From Gammaproteobacteria bacterium (GTDB lineage: Bacteria; Pseudomonadota; Gammaproteobacteria; UBA6429; Thiohalophilaceae), in NCBI GenBank assembly GCA_024639445.1, contig JAHEIJ010000070.1:1-9552 (forward strand): 9,552 bases of DNA, in the 5' to 3' direction. Positions 1 through 6,095 of this stretch are shown in pieces. Position numbers and translations under genes: made by a program. Each line of letters starts with the position of its first letter. Position 1 is the first letter of the stretch. Below the pieces are notes generated by a model that saw only the letters and a program-made list of their open reading frames with translations, did not search any database and was not told the DNA's origin.

Positions 1-942
1 GGCGAAGGACCCGAGGATCACGCCCAGCACGGCCACCAGCCCGAAGGTGATAAAAACACTCTCAAAGCCATTCACGGCATAACGCAGGGTCTGGCCGATG
101 GGATTAATGAAAGTATAGGATTGCACCCCGACGTCCTTGGGACGGGCATCGGCATCATCTTGCAGCATATCCCAGGACTCGGCACTGGCATATTGGGTCC
201 AGCTCATGGTTTCACCATCGGCGTCAATGGTTATCATGCTATCGGTGGCATACCAGGCCGCGATAATAGCTACACCGACGACTATGCCGGCCAGCTTGTT
301 GTCGAAGCTGCTGCGAAAATCAGCCGATTTGAAGACAAACCAAAGCATCAGGGCCAGCAGAATTAGCCCAATGACGGTACGGGTCGTCCCAAAATCGGCA
401 CCCACGGCATTGCCGATGACGCTGCCCAGATCCTGGCCGGTGGTCAGACTGGCGCTGGTCAGGTTGGTCCAGGGGTAGAACAGTTCGGAGTACAGGGTTT
501 TGTCGGTACCCGGAAACGGGTTGAGCATAAAATAGGCACAGACGGCAATCACCACGAAAACCAGGATGGACTTGATGTTGCCGCCGCCCATACGAATCAG
601 GGTCTTGTTGCCGCAACCGCTGCCGAGGGTCATGCCCACACCGAACATGGTGCCCCCGAGAATGTATTCCAACCAGGCGAAGTTACTGCCCCGATAGGGC
701 GGCAGGGTCTGATCCACGTTCACCACACCCGTGGCTTCCAGCACAATGACGCCGGTCAGGGCCACCGCCATGGCAAAAATCCAGGCGCGGATCCGTCCGC
801 TGTCGCCCATATTGACCAGGTCAGAAACGGCCCCCATGGTGCAAAAATTCGTTTTGTTAACAACGGCGCCCATCACGAATGCGATCCCGAATACCGCCAA
901 CAACACGGCCTGATGGGCGGATGAAAAGTCCTCAAAAATCAT
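1..942 (-). CDS. YeeE/YedE-family (Sulf_transp) membrane transporter, C-terminus cut by window edge
   Basis: The first 314 residues are open from an ATG at 942 to the window edge. The protein is very hydrophobic, with about seven visible membrane segments (roughly residues 11-28, 53-72, 90-106, 123-140, 188-204, 217-232 and 294-312). Two motifs mark the YeeE/YedE family: NKTNFCTMGAV with Cys34 near the N-terminus, and TLGSGCGNKTL with Cys110. A third cysteine, Cys135, lies in a membrane segment. A polar, acidic stretch at about 234-275 interrupts the hydrophobic segments. Characterised members such as TsuA import thiosulfate using conserved membrane cysteines, so uptake of thiosulfate or a related sulfur compound is the likely role; the substrate is inference. 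The start is supported by GAGGT at 949-953, 6 nt upstream, and by a promoter-like pair further up. The 213-bp gap from queC suggests a separate transcription unit. Confidence 0.85.
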   Translation of the reverse strand, partial: MIFEDFSSAHQAVLLAVFGIAFVMGAVVNKTNFCTMGAVSDLVNMGDSGRIRAWIFAMAVALTGVIVLEATGVVNVDQTLPPYRGSNFAWLEYILGGTMFGVGMTLGSGCGNKTLIRMGGGNIKSILVFVVIAVCAYFMLNPFPGTDKTLYSELFYPWTNLTSASLTTGQDLGSVIGNAVGADFGTTRTVIGLILLALMLWFVFKSADFRSSFDNKLAGIVVGVAIIAAWYATDSMITIDADGETMSWTQYASAESWDMLQDDADARPKDVGVQSYTFINPIGQTLRYAVNGFESVFITFGLVAVLGVILGSFA

Positions 943-948
943 GACTCA

Positions 949-953
949 ACCTC
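949..953 (-). promoter_or_regulatory. Ribosome binding site of the YeeE/YedE gene
   Basis: GAGGT on the minus strand lies 6 nt before the ATG at 942. It is one of the best Shine-Dalgarno matches in the window and fixes the start of this gene, which has no upstream neighbour to couple to. Confidence 0.7.
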
Positions 954-974
954 GTGGTATTTAATATTCCAATA

Positions 975-1003
975 ATTATTTTAATCGCGCTTTAATCCGG
1001 CAA
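975..1003 (-). promoter_or_regulatory. Candidate sigma70-like promoter for the YeeE/YedE gene
   Basis: On the minus strand TTGCCG (998-1003, four of six matches to TTGACA) is followed after exactly 17 nt by AATAAT (975-980, five of six matches to TATAAT). Transcription would start near 967, leaving a leader of about 25 nt that contains the GAGGT ribosome binding site. Position and spacing are good, but the surrounding DNA is AT-rich, so a chance match is possible. Confidence 0.4.
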
Positions 1004-1100
1004 ATGCGCCATCAATTCCGCCCTTCCCGGGCACTAAAAAACGAGGGGGCATTCTACGGGCTTTGGGCTAGCCATTCCAGCCAACTCCCGTATCCAGTGG

Positions 1101-1120
1101 AAAAAACTGCGAACTGCAAT
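1101..1120 (-). terminator. Weak candidate intrinsic terminator after queC
   Basis: About 36 nt past the queC stop, the minus-strand RNA can pair ATTGC with GCAGT (one G-U pair) around a five-base loop, and the stem runs straight into six U residues. An A-rich flank just upstream can partly pair with the U run. The stem is short and not GC-rich, so termination would be inefficient if it occurs. It is listed because it is the only hairpin plus T-run in the right place. Confidence 0.25.
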
Positions 1121-1155
1121 ACTTTATAAGAAGTGACTGATATATAAAGGGTTAA

Positions 1156-1836
1156 TCAATTCGAATCTGGCTGGTAACGGGTAGGATCCACCACCCCGGC
1201 GTCCTTGAAGCCGGCAGCCCGTAAGCGACAGGAATCACAGCGGCCACAGGCCCGGCCCACCTCATCCGGATCGTAGCAGGATAGGGTATTGGCATAATCC
1301 ACCCCCAATCGCAGGCCTTGTTGAACAATCTCCGCTTTGCTGAGGTGAATCAGCGGAGTCTCGACTCCAATAGGATGCCCTTCGACTCCTGCCTTTGTCG
1401 CCAGTTTCGCCAGATTGGTAAAGGCTTCAATAAATTCGGGCCGGCAATCCGGATAGCCGGAATAATCCACGGCATTAACGCCGATAAAGATGGCATCGGC
1501 TGTCAGAACCTCAGCCCAGGCCAGGGCGAGTGACAAAAAAACGGTATTTCGGGCCGGCACATAGGTGACGGGTATGCCTGCCGTGGGTTGGTCCGGGACA
1601 TCTATGGCCGTATCCGTCAGGGCCGAGCCGCCGATGTTATCCAGATTCAAGGTGATCACTTTATGCTCGACGACACCAGCCGTCTGGGCAACCTTGCTGG
1701 CTGCTTCCAGTTCACAACGATGGCGCTGACCATAATCGAAGCTGATGGCGTAACAGGCATAACCCTGCTCCTGTGCCAAAGCCAGGGTAGTGGCGGAATC
1801 GAGTCCGCCGGAGACAAGAACAACGGCTTTTTTCAT
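1156..1836 (-). CDS. queC: 7-cyano-7-deazaguanine (preQ0) synthase QueC
   Basis: QueC converts 7-carboxy-7-deazaguanine to preQ0 using ATP and ammonia, in the cytoplasm, on the pathway to the tRNA base queuosine. The 226-residue protein is of normal family length. The N-terminal SGGLDSATT at residues 9-17 is the PP-loop ATP-binding motif. Four cysteines near the C-terminus (187, 197, 200, 203), in a CYDP...CGRCDSCRLR arrangement, form the usual zinc site. The ATG at 1836 is the first possible start: an in-frame TAA lies four codons upstream. No strong Shine-Dalgarno sequence is seen. It follows queE, the preceding enzyme of the pathway, after 53 bp, so both are probably on the same transcript. 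QueD and QueF are not in the window. Confidence 0.96.
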   Translation of the reverse strand: MKKAVVLVSGGLDSATTLALAQEQGYACYAISFDYGQRHRCELEAASKVAQTAGVVEHKVITLNLDNIGGSALTDTAIDVPDQPTAGIPVTYVPARNTVFLSLALAWAEVLTADAIFIGVNAVDYSGYPDCRPEFIEAFTNLAKLATKAGVEGHPIGVETPLIHLSKAEIVQQGLRLGVDYANTLSCYDPDEVGRACGRCDSCRLRAAGFKDAGVVDPTRYQPDSN

Positions 1837-1856
1837 GCCACTAGATTACCGGTGAT

Positions 1857-1866
1857 GCGTTAACGC
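1857..1866. repeat. 10-bp perfect palindrome GCGTTAACGC
   Basis: A perfect inverted repeat with HpaI-like GTTAAC at its centre lies 20 bp upstream of the queC start. As RNA it would form only a 3-bp stem, so if it matters it is more likely a DNA site. It may be chance. Confidence 0.4.
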
Positions 1867-1877
1867 TCGCAAGTGAT

Positions 1878-1897
1878 GACGGCGATGAATCACCGTC
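1878..1897 (-). other. Stem-loop at the queE-queC junction
   Basis: In the minus-strand transcript GACGGTGA pairs with TCGCCGTC to give an 8-bp stem closed by a TTCA loop. One pair is G-U in this strand and would be an A-C mismatch in the opposite transcript, which agrees weakly with a function in the operon RNA. The queE stop codon TGA lies in the upstream arm. No U run follows, so it is not a standard intrinsic terminator. A role in mRNA stability or in setting the queE:queC ratio is possible but is inference. Confidence 0.5.
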
Positions 1898-2564
1898 CCG
1901 GTTCATCACCCCAGAGTAACTTGTGCAGCTGGATTTGGAAGCGTACGGGTAATTGATCCGCCAGGATCCAATCCGCTAGTTGGCGCGCATCCAGTTGATT
2001 ATGTACCGGGGAAAACAACACCTCGCATTTGTCCGCCAATTGATGCTGCTGTAAGAATTCCACCGCCCAGTCATAGTCCTGCCGATCAGACATTACAAAT
2101 TTGACCTGATCCTGTGAGCTTAAATACTGCAGGTTGCTGTCAAGGTTCTTATCGACTTCACCAGAGGCCGGTGTTTTGATATCCATGACTTTGATGACAC
2201 GGCTATCAACTGCGCTCACATCCAGCGCACCGGAAGTTTCCAGCGAGACCTGATAACCGGCATCGCACAAGCGACTGAGCAAATTCAAACTGGGCTTTTG
2301 TGCCAGGGGTTCACCCCCGGTCACCGTCACATGGCGAGTGTTATAGCGGGTAACTTGCTGAAGGATATCGTCGAGCGAATACCACTCCCCGCCCTGAAAT
2401 GCGTAACTGGTATCACAGTAACCACAGCGTAGCGGACAACCGGTAAGACGAATGAAGACTGTCGGACAACCGACACTGCGGGCTTCACCCTGCAGAGAAT
2501 AAAAGATTTCGGTAATGCGCAGACGATCGGCGGCTTTCGCCTCCACCTTGTCACTGCCGGACAT
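1890..2564 (-). CDS. queE: 7-carboxy-7-deazaguanine synthase QueE (radical SAM)
   Basis: QueE is a radical SAM enzyme that contracts the ring of 6-carboxy-tetrahydropterin to give 7-carboxy-7-deazaguanine, the substrate of QueC. The 224-residue sequence has the substrate-side IFYSLQGEA motif at residues 20-28. The [4Fe-4S] cluster motif CxxxCxxC follows as GCPLRCGYCDTSYA, with Cys43, Cys47 and Cys50. A TVTGGEP motif, which contributes to SAM binding, follows. The C-terminal LHKLLWGDEPGR is typical of the family. The ATG at 2564 begins 3 nt after the cpoB stop, so the gene is probably read from the tol-pal transcript. A GGGAA stretch overlapping the end of cpoB may serve as its ribosome binding site. 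Confidence 0.95.
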   Translation of the reverse strand: MSGSDKVEAKAADRLRITEIFYSLQGEARSVGCPTVFIRLTGCPLRCGYCDTSYAFQGGEWYSLDDILQQVTRYNTRHVTVTGGEPLAQKPSLNLLSRLCDAGYQVSLETSGALDVSAVDSRVIKVMDIKTPASGEVDKNLDSNLQYLSSQDQVKFVMSDRQDYDWAVEFLQQHQLADKCEVLFSPVHNQLDARQLADWILADQLPVRFQIQLHKLLWGDEPGR

Positions 2565-2567
2565 GGT

Positions 2568-3398
2568 TTATTTCCCGCGCTTGAGACGAATCTTTTTCAA
2601 CAGGTTCTGGGCCTGACCGGCTTCGGTAGTTCCGGGATAGGTTTTTATGAGCCGTTCCAGGCTATTCTGCGCCGCTTTATAGTTTTTCAATTCGTATTCA
2701 CTGTAACCGATTTTTAACATGGCTTCGGCGAGCTTGGGACTGTTGGGATAATTATCAATCAGTGCCTGGTAATCCTTGATCGCCTGCTTGAATTTGCCCT
2801 GGGCATAACTGGCCTCCCCCAGCCAGTATTGCGCAATGTGCGCATAACGACCATTGGGATATTTTTTCAGGAAATCCCGAAAAGCCAGCGTTGCCTTGTC
2901 ATAACGTAATTCTCGTAGCAGGTTGAATGCGTCCTGATAGGCCTGCTGCTCACCTTGAAGTAAAGGTGGCGCGGTCATAGTCCCTGCTGTCACCGCGGCT
3001 TTGCTTTGAGTTGTGGATTTTGACCCGCTCGGTTTAGCGGCTGTAGCACCCGCTGCCGTCACTGCTGCTCCAGGAGCGACAGCAGTTCCTGCCGGCGCAT
3101 TACGTTCGATTTGTAATAAACGACGATCAATATCGATATACAAGTCACGCTGGCGCTTTTTCAGCTCCTGCAGCGCATGTAATTGTTCTTCACTTTGGCC
3201 TTGCAGTCTCTGTACTTCATTTTGCAGGCTTTCGACCTTGAGCATGATGTCCACCAGGCCCTGGCTATCGAGGATTTGCTCCAGGCGCTTCAAGCGCTCT
3301 TCGACACTCATATTACTAGTGTCCTGTGCCAAGCCGGTACTCGAAAGGCTCAGCCCGATAACCATGGCAATGATTGCCTTGCTAAAATTTCGTTGCAT
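2568..3398 (-). CDS. cpoB: Tol-Pal system coordinator CpoB (YbgF), periplasmic TPR protein
   Basis: CpoB is a periplasmic partner of TolA that in E. coli coordinates peptidoglycan synthesis by PBP1B with outer-membrane constriction. The start taken here is the ATG at 3398, giving 276 residues; a TTG at 3404 would add two residues and overlap pal. The parts in order are a signal peptide cleaved after about Ala24 (GLA before Gln), a coiled-coil trimerisation segment at about 30-98, and an Ala/Thr/Gly/Ser-rich linker at about 100-147. A C-terminal domain of about three TPR-like repeats (150-276) follows, with recurring FLKKYPNG, LIDNYPNSP and LIKTYPGTT turns. The order matches E. coli CpoB, with a similar total length. 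Only 2 nt separate the ATG from the pal stop and there is no clear Shine-Dalgarno sequence, which suggests translational coupling to pal. Confidence 0.94.
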   Translation of the reverse strand: MQRNFSKAIIAMVIGLSLSSTGLAQDTSNMSVEERLKRLEQILDSQGLVDIMLKVESLQNEVQRLQGQSEEQLHALQELKKRQRDLYIDIDRRLLQIERNAPAGTAVAPGAAVTAAGATAAKPSGSKSTTQSKAAVTAGTMTAPPLLQGEQQAYQDAFNLLRELRYDKATLAFRDFLKKYPNGRYAHIAQYWLGEASYAQGKFKQAIKDYQALIDNYPNSPKLAEAMLKIGYSEYELKNYKAAQNSLERLIKTYPGTTEAGQAQNLLKKIRLKRGK

Positions 3399-3400
3399 TA

Positions 3401-3925
3401 TCAATACCCGGAATAAAGAATTTCTACCCGCCGATTCAGGCGCCAGGCTTCTTCATCATGCCCCAATGCCACCGGCCGTTCTTCCCCAAAACTGATGACC
3501 TGAATCTGAGACTGTGCCACACCCTGCAATACGAGCAGTTGTTGCACGGCATTTGCACGCCGTTCACCCAGGGCAAGATTATATTCCCGCGTGCCTCTTT
3601 CATCGGCATGGCCTTCAAGAATCACTGCCACCTCTGGATTACTTGATAACAACCTGGCATGGGCGGCGATCACATCGCGATCCTCATTACTGACTTGCAC
3701 ACTATCGAGCGGGAAATACAGAACCCGGGTAGACACGAGGCTGTTAGGATCATTCAGCTCAGCGATATCCAGCGGTCCACCTTCATCCACCCCATAACGT
3801 GAATCACGATCGGCTTGTTGGGTAGCCTGGTCGTCTTCGCCATGTTTTTTAACCGGCTTGAATTCACAGCCACTCAATCCGAGGATCAGCCCAGCAATTA
3901 AGACATAATTTAATGATCTGCCCAT
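3401..3925 (-). CDS. pal: Peptidoglycan-associated lipoprotein Pal
   Basis: Pal anchors the outer membrane to peptidoglycan and is pulled by the Tol motor at the division site. The 174-residue precursor has a lipoprotein signal ending in the lipobox LSGC, so Cys20 is the lipidated residue. Glu follows it, not Asp, consistent with sorting to the outer membrane. A charged flexible tether (about 21-60) leads to an OmpA-like domain (about 65-174). The domain carries the signature EGHADERGTREYN...GERRANAV, with Asp108 and Arg123 in the places of the diaminopimelate-binding pair. The usual YFDFDS strand is YFPLDS here (residues 70-75), a modest departure. The ATG at 3925 has AGGAG at 3932-3936, 6 nt upstream, a strong site fitting the high abundance of Pal. 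Confidence 0.97.
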   Translation of the reverse strand: MGRSLNYVLIAGLILGLSGCEFKPVKKHGEDDQATQQADRDSRYGVDEGGPLDIAELNDPNSLVSTRVLYFPLDSVQVSNEDRDVIAAHARLLSSNPEVAVILEGHADERGTREYNLALGERRANAVQQLLVLQGVAQSQIQVISFGEERPVALGHDEEAWRLNRRVEILYSGY

Positions 3926-3931
3926 GCTTCG

Positions 3932-3936
3932 CTCCT
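3932..3936 (-). promoter_or_regulatory. Strong ribosome binding site of pal
   Basis: AGGAG lies 6 nt before the pal ATG in the 21-nt tolB-pal gap. It is the best Shine-Dalgarno match in the tol cluster, where most other genes have weak sites. This would allow Pal to be made in excess of its partners from one transcript. Confidence 0.7.
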
Positions 3937-3946
3937 AGTTACTCAA

Positions 3947-5263
3947 TTATCGTTGACGGGATTTAAACGACGACCAGGCTGGCTCCCGCACATCCCCGGT
4001 TCGCAGACTCAGGCGTTGTTGTGAACGACCATCCACCGAAACAGCGGCCAGAACACCTCGGTATTTATCCTCAGTCGCATAAATGATCATACTACCATTT
4101 GGTGAAAAGCTTGGCGATTCGTCAAGACGGGAATCGGTCAACACCCGGAAGTGGCCGGCTTTGAGGTCCTGCACCGCGATGCGATAACGGCCCTCTTCCC
4201 GGTGTACCATTGCCAGGTAACGTCCATCGGGTGACACGGCGCCCCGTGCGTTATAACTGCCTTCAAAGGTCAAACGCTTTGCCCGTCCAGTTGGCCCCTG
4301 GGCATTAACTCCGATTCTATACAATTGGGGTGACCCACCGCGATCAGATGTAAAGATTATGCCCTTGCCATCCGGCATCCAGGCAGGCTCGGTATCAATC
4401 GCAAAATTACGCGTCACCCGGGTCAGGTCCTTGGTTGCCATATCCAGAATATAGATCTCGGGATTGCCGTCCTTGGACAGGGTCATGGCAAGTTTTGATC
4501 CATCCGGTGAAAATACCGGCGCACTGTTAATCCCCTTGAAAGCCACAATGCGTTCAAACTTGCGGGTCACAATATTCTGGATATACACCTCCGGCCGGCC
4601 ACGGGTAAAGGAGACATACACCAGACGTTTTCCGTCCGGCGCCCAACTGGGTGACATCAAGGGATGTTTGGATTCATAAACCACTTGCTCGTTATGTCCG
4701 TCTGAATCCGCCACCGCAAGGCGATAACTTTTTTGCTTTTTCTGATTTTGGGTGACCGTGATATAAGCGATACGGGTATCAAACGCACCCGGCTTACCGG
4801 TAATGGCTTTATATATGATGTCACTGATTTGGTGTGCGGTACGACGCAGGTCGGATTTACCGCTGCGGATACTGTAACCGGCTAACTGGCTACGTTTATG
4901 CACATCAAGTAATTGAAACTGTACCTGGTAATTGTCGTCGGGCAATGCCTGGATACGACCCACCACCAGGTGATCTACATTCAGGGCACGCCAGTTTTTA
5001 TAATTCACCTCATTGGCACGATGCGGTCTGGCCACCAGGTCCTGTTTCGGTAAGGGCTGAAAAAAACCGCTACGTTGCAAATCAGCCCCGACAATGGCAT
5101 GGATCTGTTCAGGTGGTGCACCTTTGTCAATCCACTCAAATGGCACAATGGCAATGGGTGAGGCACCACTTACGCCTTGTGTAATTTCAATCGTCAATAC
5201 AGCCCGTGATGGACTGACCAGTACCAGACTCAAGGCAATAACGACAAATAACTTCTTTAACAT
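3947..5263 (-). CDS. tolB: Tol-Pal system periplasmic beta-propeller protein TolB
   Basis: TolB is a periplasmic protein that binds Pal through its propeller and TolA through its mature N-terminus. I take the ATG at 5263 (438 residues) because GAGAG at 5270-5274 lies 6 nt upstream. The ATG at 5269 would have that site almost touching it. The signal peptide (KK, hydrophobic core, SPSRA) is cleaved after about Ala21. The mature end VLTIEITQG then resembles the TolA-binding TolB box of E. coli. An N-terminal alpha/beta domain (about 22-165) is followed by a propeller of repeated PD40-type blades, seen as recurring PSWAPDGKRLVYVS, PVFSPDGSKLAM, PAWMPDGKGIIFTS, AVSPDGRYLAM and PSFSPNGSMIIYAT. The length is normal. 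It starts 13 nt after the tolA stop. Confidence 0.97.
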   Translation of the reverse strand: MLKKLFVVIALSLVLVSPSRAVLTIEITQGVSGASPIAIVPFEWIDKGAPPEQIHAIVGADLQRSGFFQPLPKQDLVARPHRANEVNYKNWRALNVDHLVVGRIQALPDDNYQVQFQLLDVHKRSQLAGYSIRSGKSDLRRTAHQISDIIYKAITGKPGAFDTRIAYITVTQNQKKQKSYRLAVADSDGHNEQVVYESKHPLMSPSWAPDGKRLVYVSFTRGRPEVYIQNIVTRKFERIVAFKGINSAPVFSPDGSKLAMTLSKDGNPEIYILDMATKDLTRVTRNFAIDTEPAWMPDGKGIIFTSDRGGSPQLYRIGVNAQGPTGRAKRLTFEGSYNARGAVSPDGRYLAMVHREEGRYRIAVQDLKAGHFRVLTDSRLDESPSFSPNGSMIIYATEDKYRGVLAAVSVDGRSQQRLSLRTGDVREPAWSSFKSRQR

Positions 5264-5276
5264 ACCCATCTCTCAC

Positions 5277-6092
5277 TTATACACGGTTACGGGGTTCAAA
5301 CTGGAATACCACTTCCCGAAACTCATCAAACAAACCTGATTCCACCGGCGGTACCGATAGCGGTGCCGCGCGATACACGGCTTTTTCAACCGATCGATCA
5401 AAGGCAGCATCGCCACTACTTTTAATAATATGCACATCCACCACGTCACCACTCGGAATCAACCTGACTTTTACTTCACATAGAAGATCATCATGCGCCG
5501 TAGCTGGAATGTTCCAGTGGCGTGTGACCTCTTCCTTAATCAATCTTCGATATTTATTGATCTCCGACAGGCTTGCCTGTCGACGCGCCTCAGCCTGCCG
5601 TGCCTGGCGATCCGCCTCCAGTTGCTTTTCCAGTGCTGCTTCCTGGCGCGCTATTTCCGCCTGCAATGCGTCCTGCTTTTCTTTTGCTTTGCGTTCTTGC
5701 TCCTTGCGTTTATGCTCAGCCTCCTGCTTGCGTTTTGCTTCCAGGGCCGCAAGACGTTTTTTCTCAGCAGCTTCCTGTTGCTTGCGCTTCTTGGCCTCTG
5801 CTGCGCGTTGCTTCTTGAGTTCTTCCTTACGGCGTTGTTCTTTCAAACGCGCTTCATTTGCTTTGCGAGCTTCATCTTTCTTGCGTTGTTCGGCGGCCTT
5901 GAGTTTATCCAGTTCGGCCTGAATCACTTTTTCATCGACGGCAACGGCTTCGATAATATCTGGTGGTTCGCCAAACGTTCCGATGGGTGACTCACTGAAA
6001 CGAAAACTGACAACCAGTATCGCAACAAAAACAAGATGTGCCAAAACTGCACCCAGTATCGCACGTGGATGATTTCGAATTGCCTGCCACAT
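5277..6092 (-). CDS. tolA: TolA, periplasm-spanning energy transducer of the Tol-Pal system
   Basis: TolA transmits proton-motive force from TolQR to TolB and Pal. The 271-residue protein has one N-terminal membrane helix (about 11-30, with His19), then a long Lys/Glu/Ala/Arg/Gln-rich helical rod (about 52-178). The C-terminal domain (about 179-271) is of the TonB/TolA type and ends in VVFQFEPRNRV. It is much shorter than the 421-residue E. coli TolA and lacks the glycine-rich linkers that flank the rod there. The helix keeps the His and Leu of the SHLS motif known from TonB/TolA, but Ala15 stands at the first Ser position and Phe30 at the second. Cys205 is the only cysteine, whereas the E. 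coli domain has a disulfide. The gap after tolR is 3 nt; the ribosome binding site is weak. Confidence 0.95.
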   Translation of the reverse strand: MWQAIRNHPRAILGAVLAHLVFVAILVVSFRFSESPIGTFGEPPDIIEAVAVDEKVIQAELDKLKAAEQRKKDEARKANEARLKEQRRKEELKKQRAAEAKKRKQQEAAEKKRLAALEAKRKQEAEHKRKEQERKAKEKQDALQAEIARQEAALEKQLEADRQARQAEARRQASLSEINKYRRLIKEEVTRHWNIPATAHDDLLCEVKVRLIPSGDVVDVHIIKSSGDAAFDRSVEKAVYRAAPLSVPPVESGLFDEFREVVFQFEPRNRV

Positions 6093-6095
6093 TAT

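Larger units (their letters stand above)
943..1155. other. Intergenic region between queC and the YeeE/YedE gene
   Basis: This is the largest gene-free stretch in the window, at 213 bp. It holds the promoter-like pair at 975-1003, the ribosome binding site at 949-953 and a weak hairpin with a T run at 1101-1120. I see no tRNA cloverleaf, no riboswitch-like leader that I recognise and no convincing small ORF. An 8-bp GGCTAGCC palindrome near 1067-1074 is not explained. Confidence 0.6.

Noticed and set aside
121..616. Overlapping plus- and minus-strand frames of 80-113 residues at the left end
   Set aside because: They are out of frame with the YeeE/YedE coding sequence, which is open through all 314 codons and has clear family motifs.
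1060..1080. Palindrome GGCTAGCC and nearby GGGC/GCCC repeats as a possible terminator
   Set aside because: Stems are 4-6 bp with bulges, and the nearest T run is too far away to act as a terminator tail.
1140..1175. GTTAATCAATTCGAATCTGG resembles a tRNA T-loop (TTCGAAT)
   Set aside because: The flanking bases do not form the 5-bp T stem and no D or anticodon arm is found. The motif lies at the end of queC. A tRNA after queC, as in some relatives, is not seen here.
3013..3495. Plus-strand open frame of 160 residues spanning cpoB and pal
   Set aside because: It runs antisense to two well-supported genes across their junction and shows no recognisable domain.
5493..5990. Long plus-strand open frame of 165 residues rich in Leu, Phe, Cys and Ser opposite tolA
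   Set aside because: It is the reverse reading of the Lys/Glu/Ala-rich TolA rod, whose codon bias suppresses stops on the other strand. The product is low-complexity and tolA is certain.
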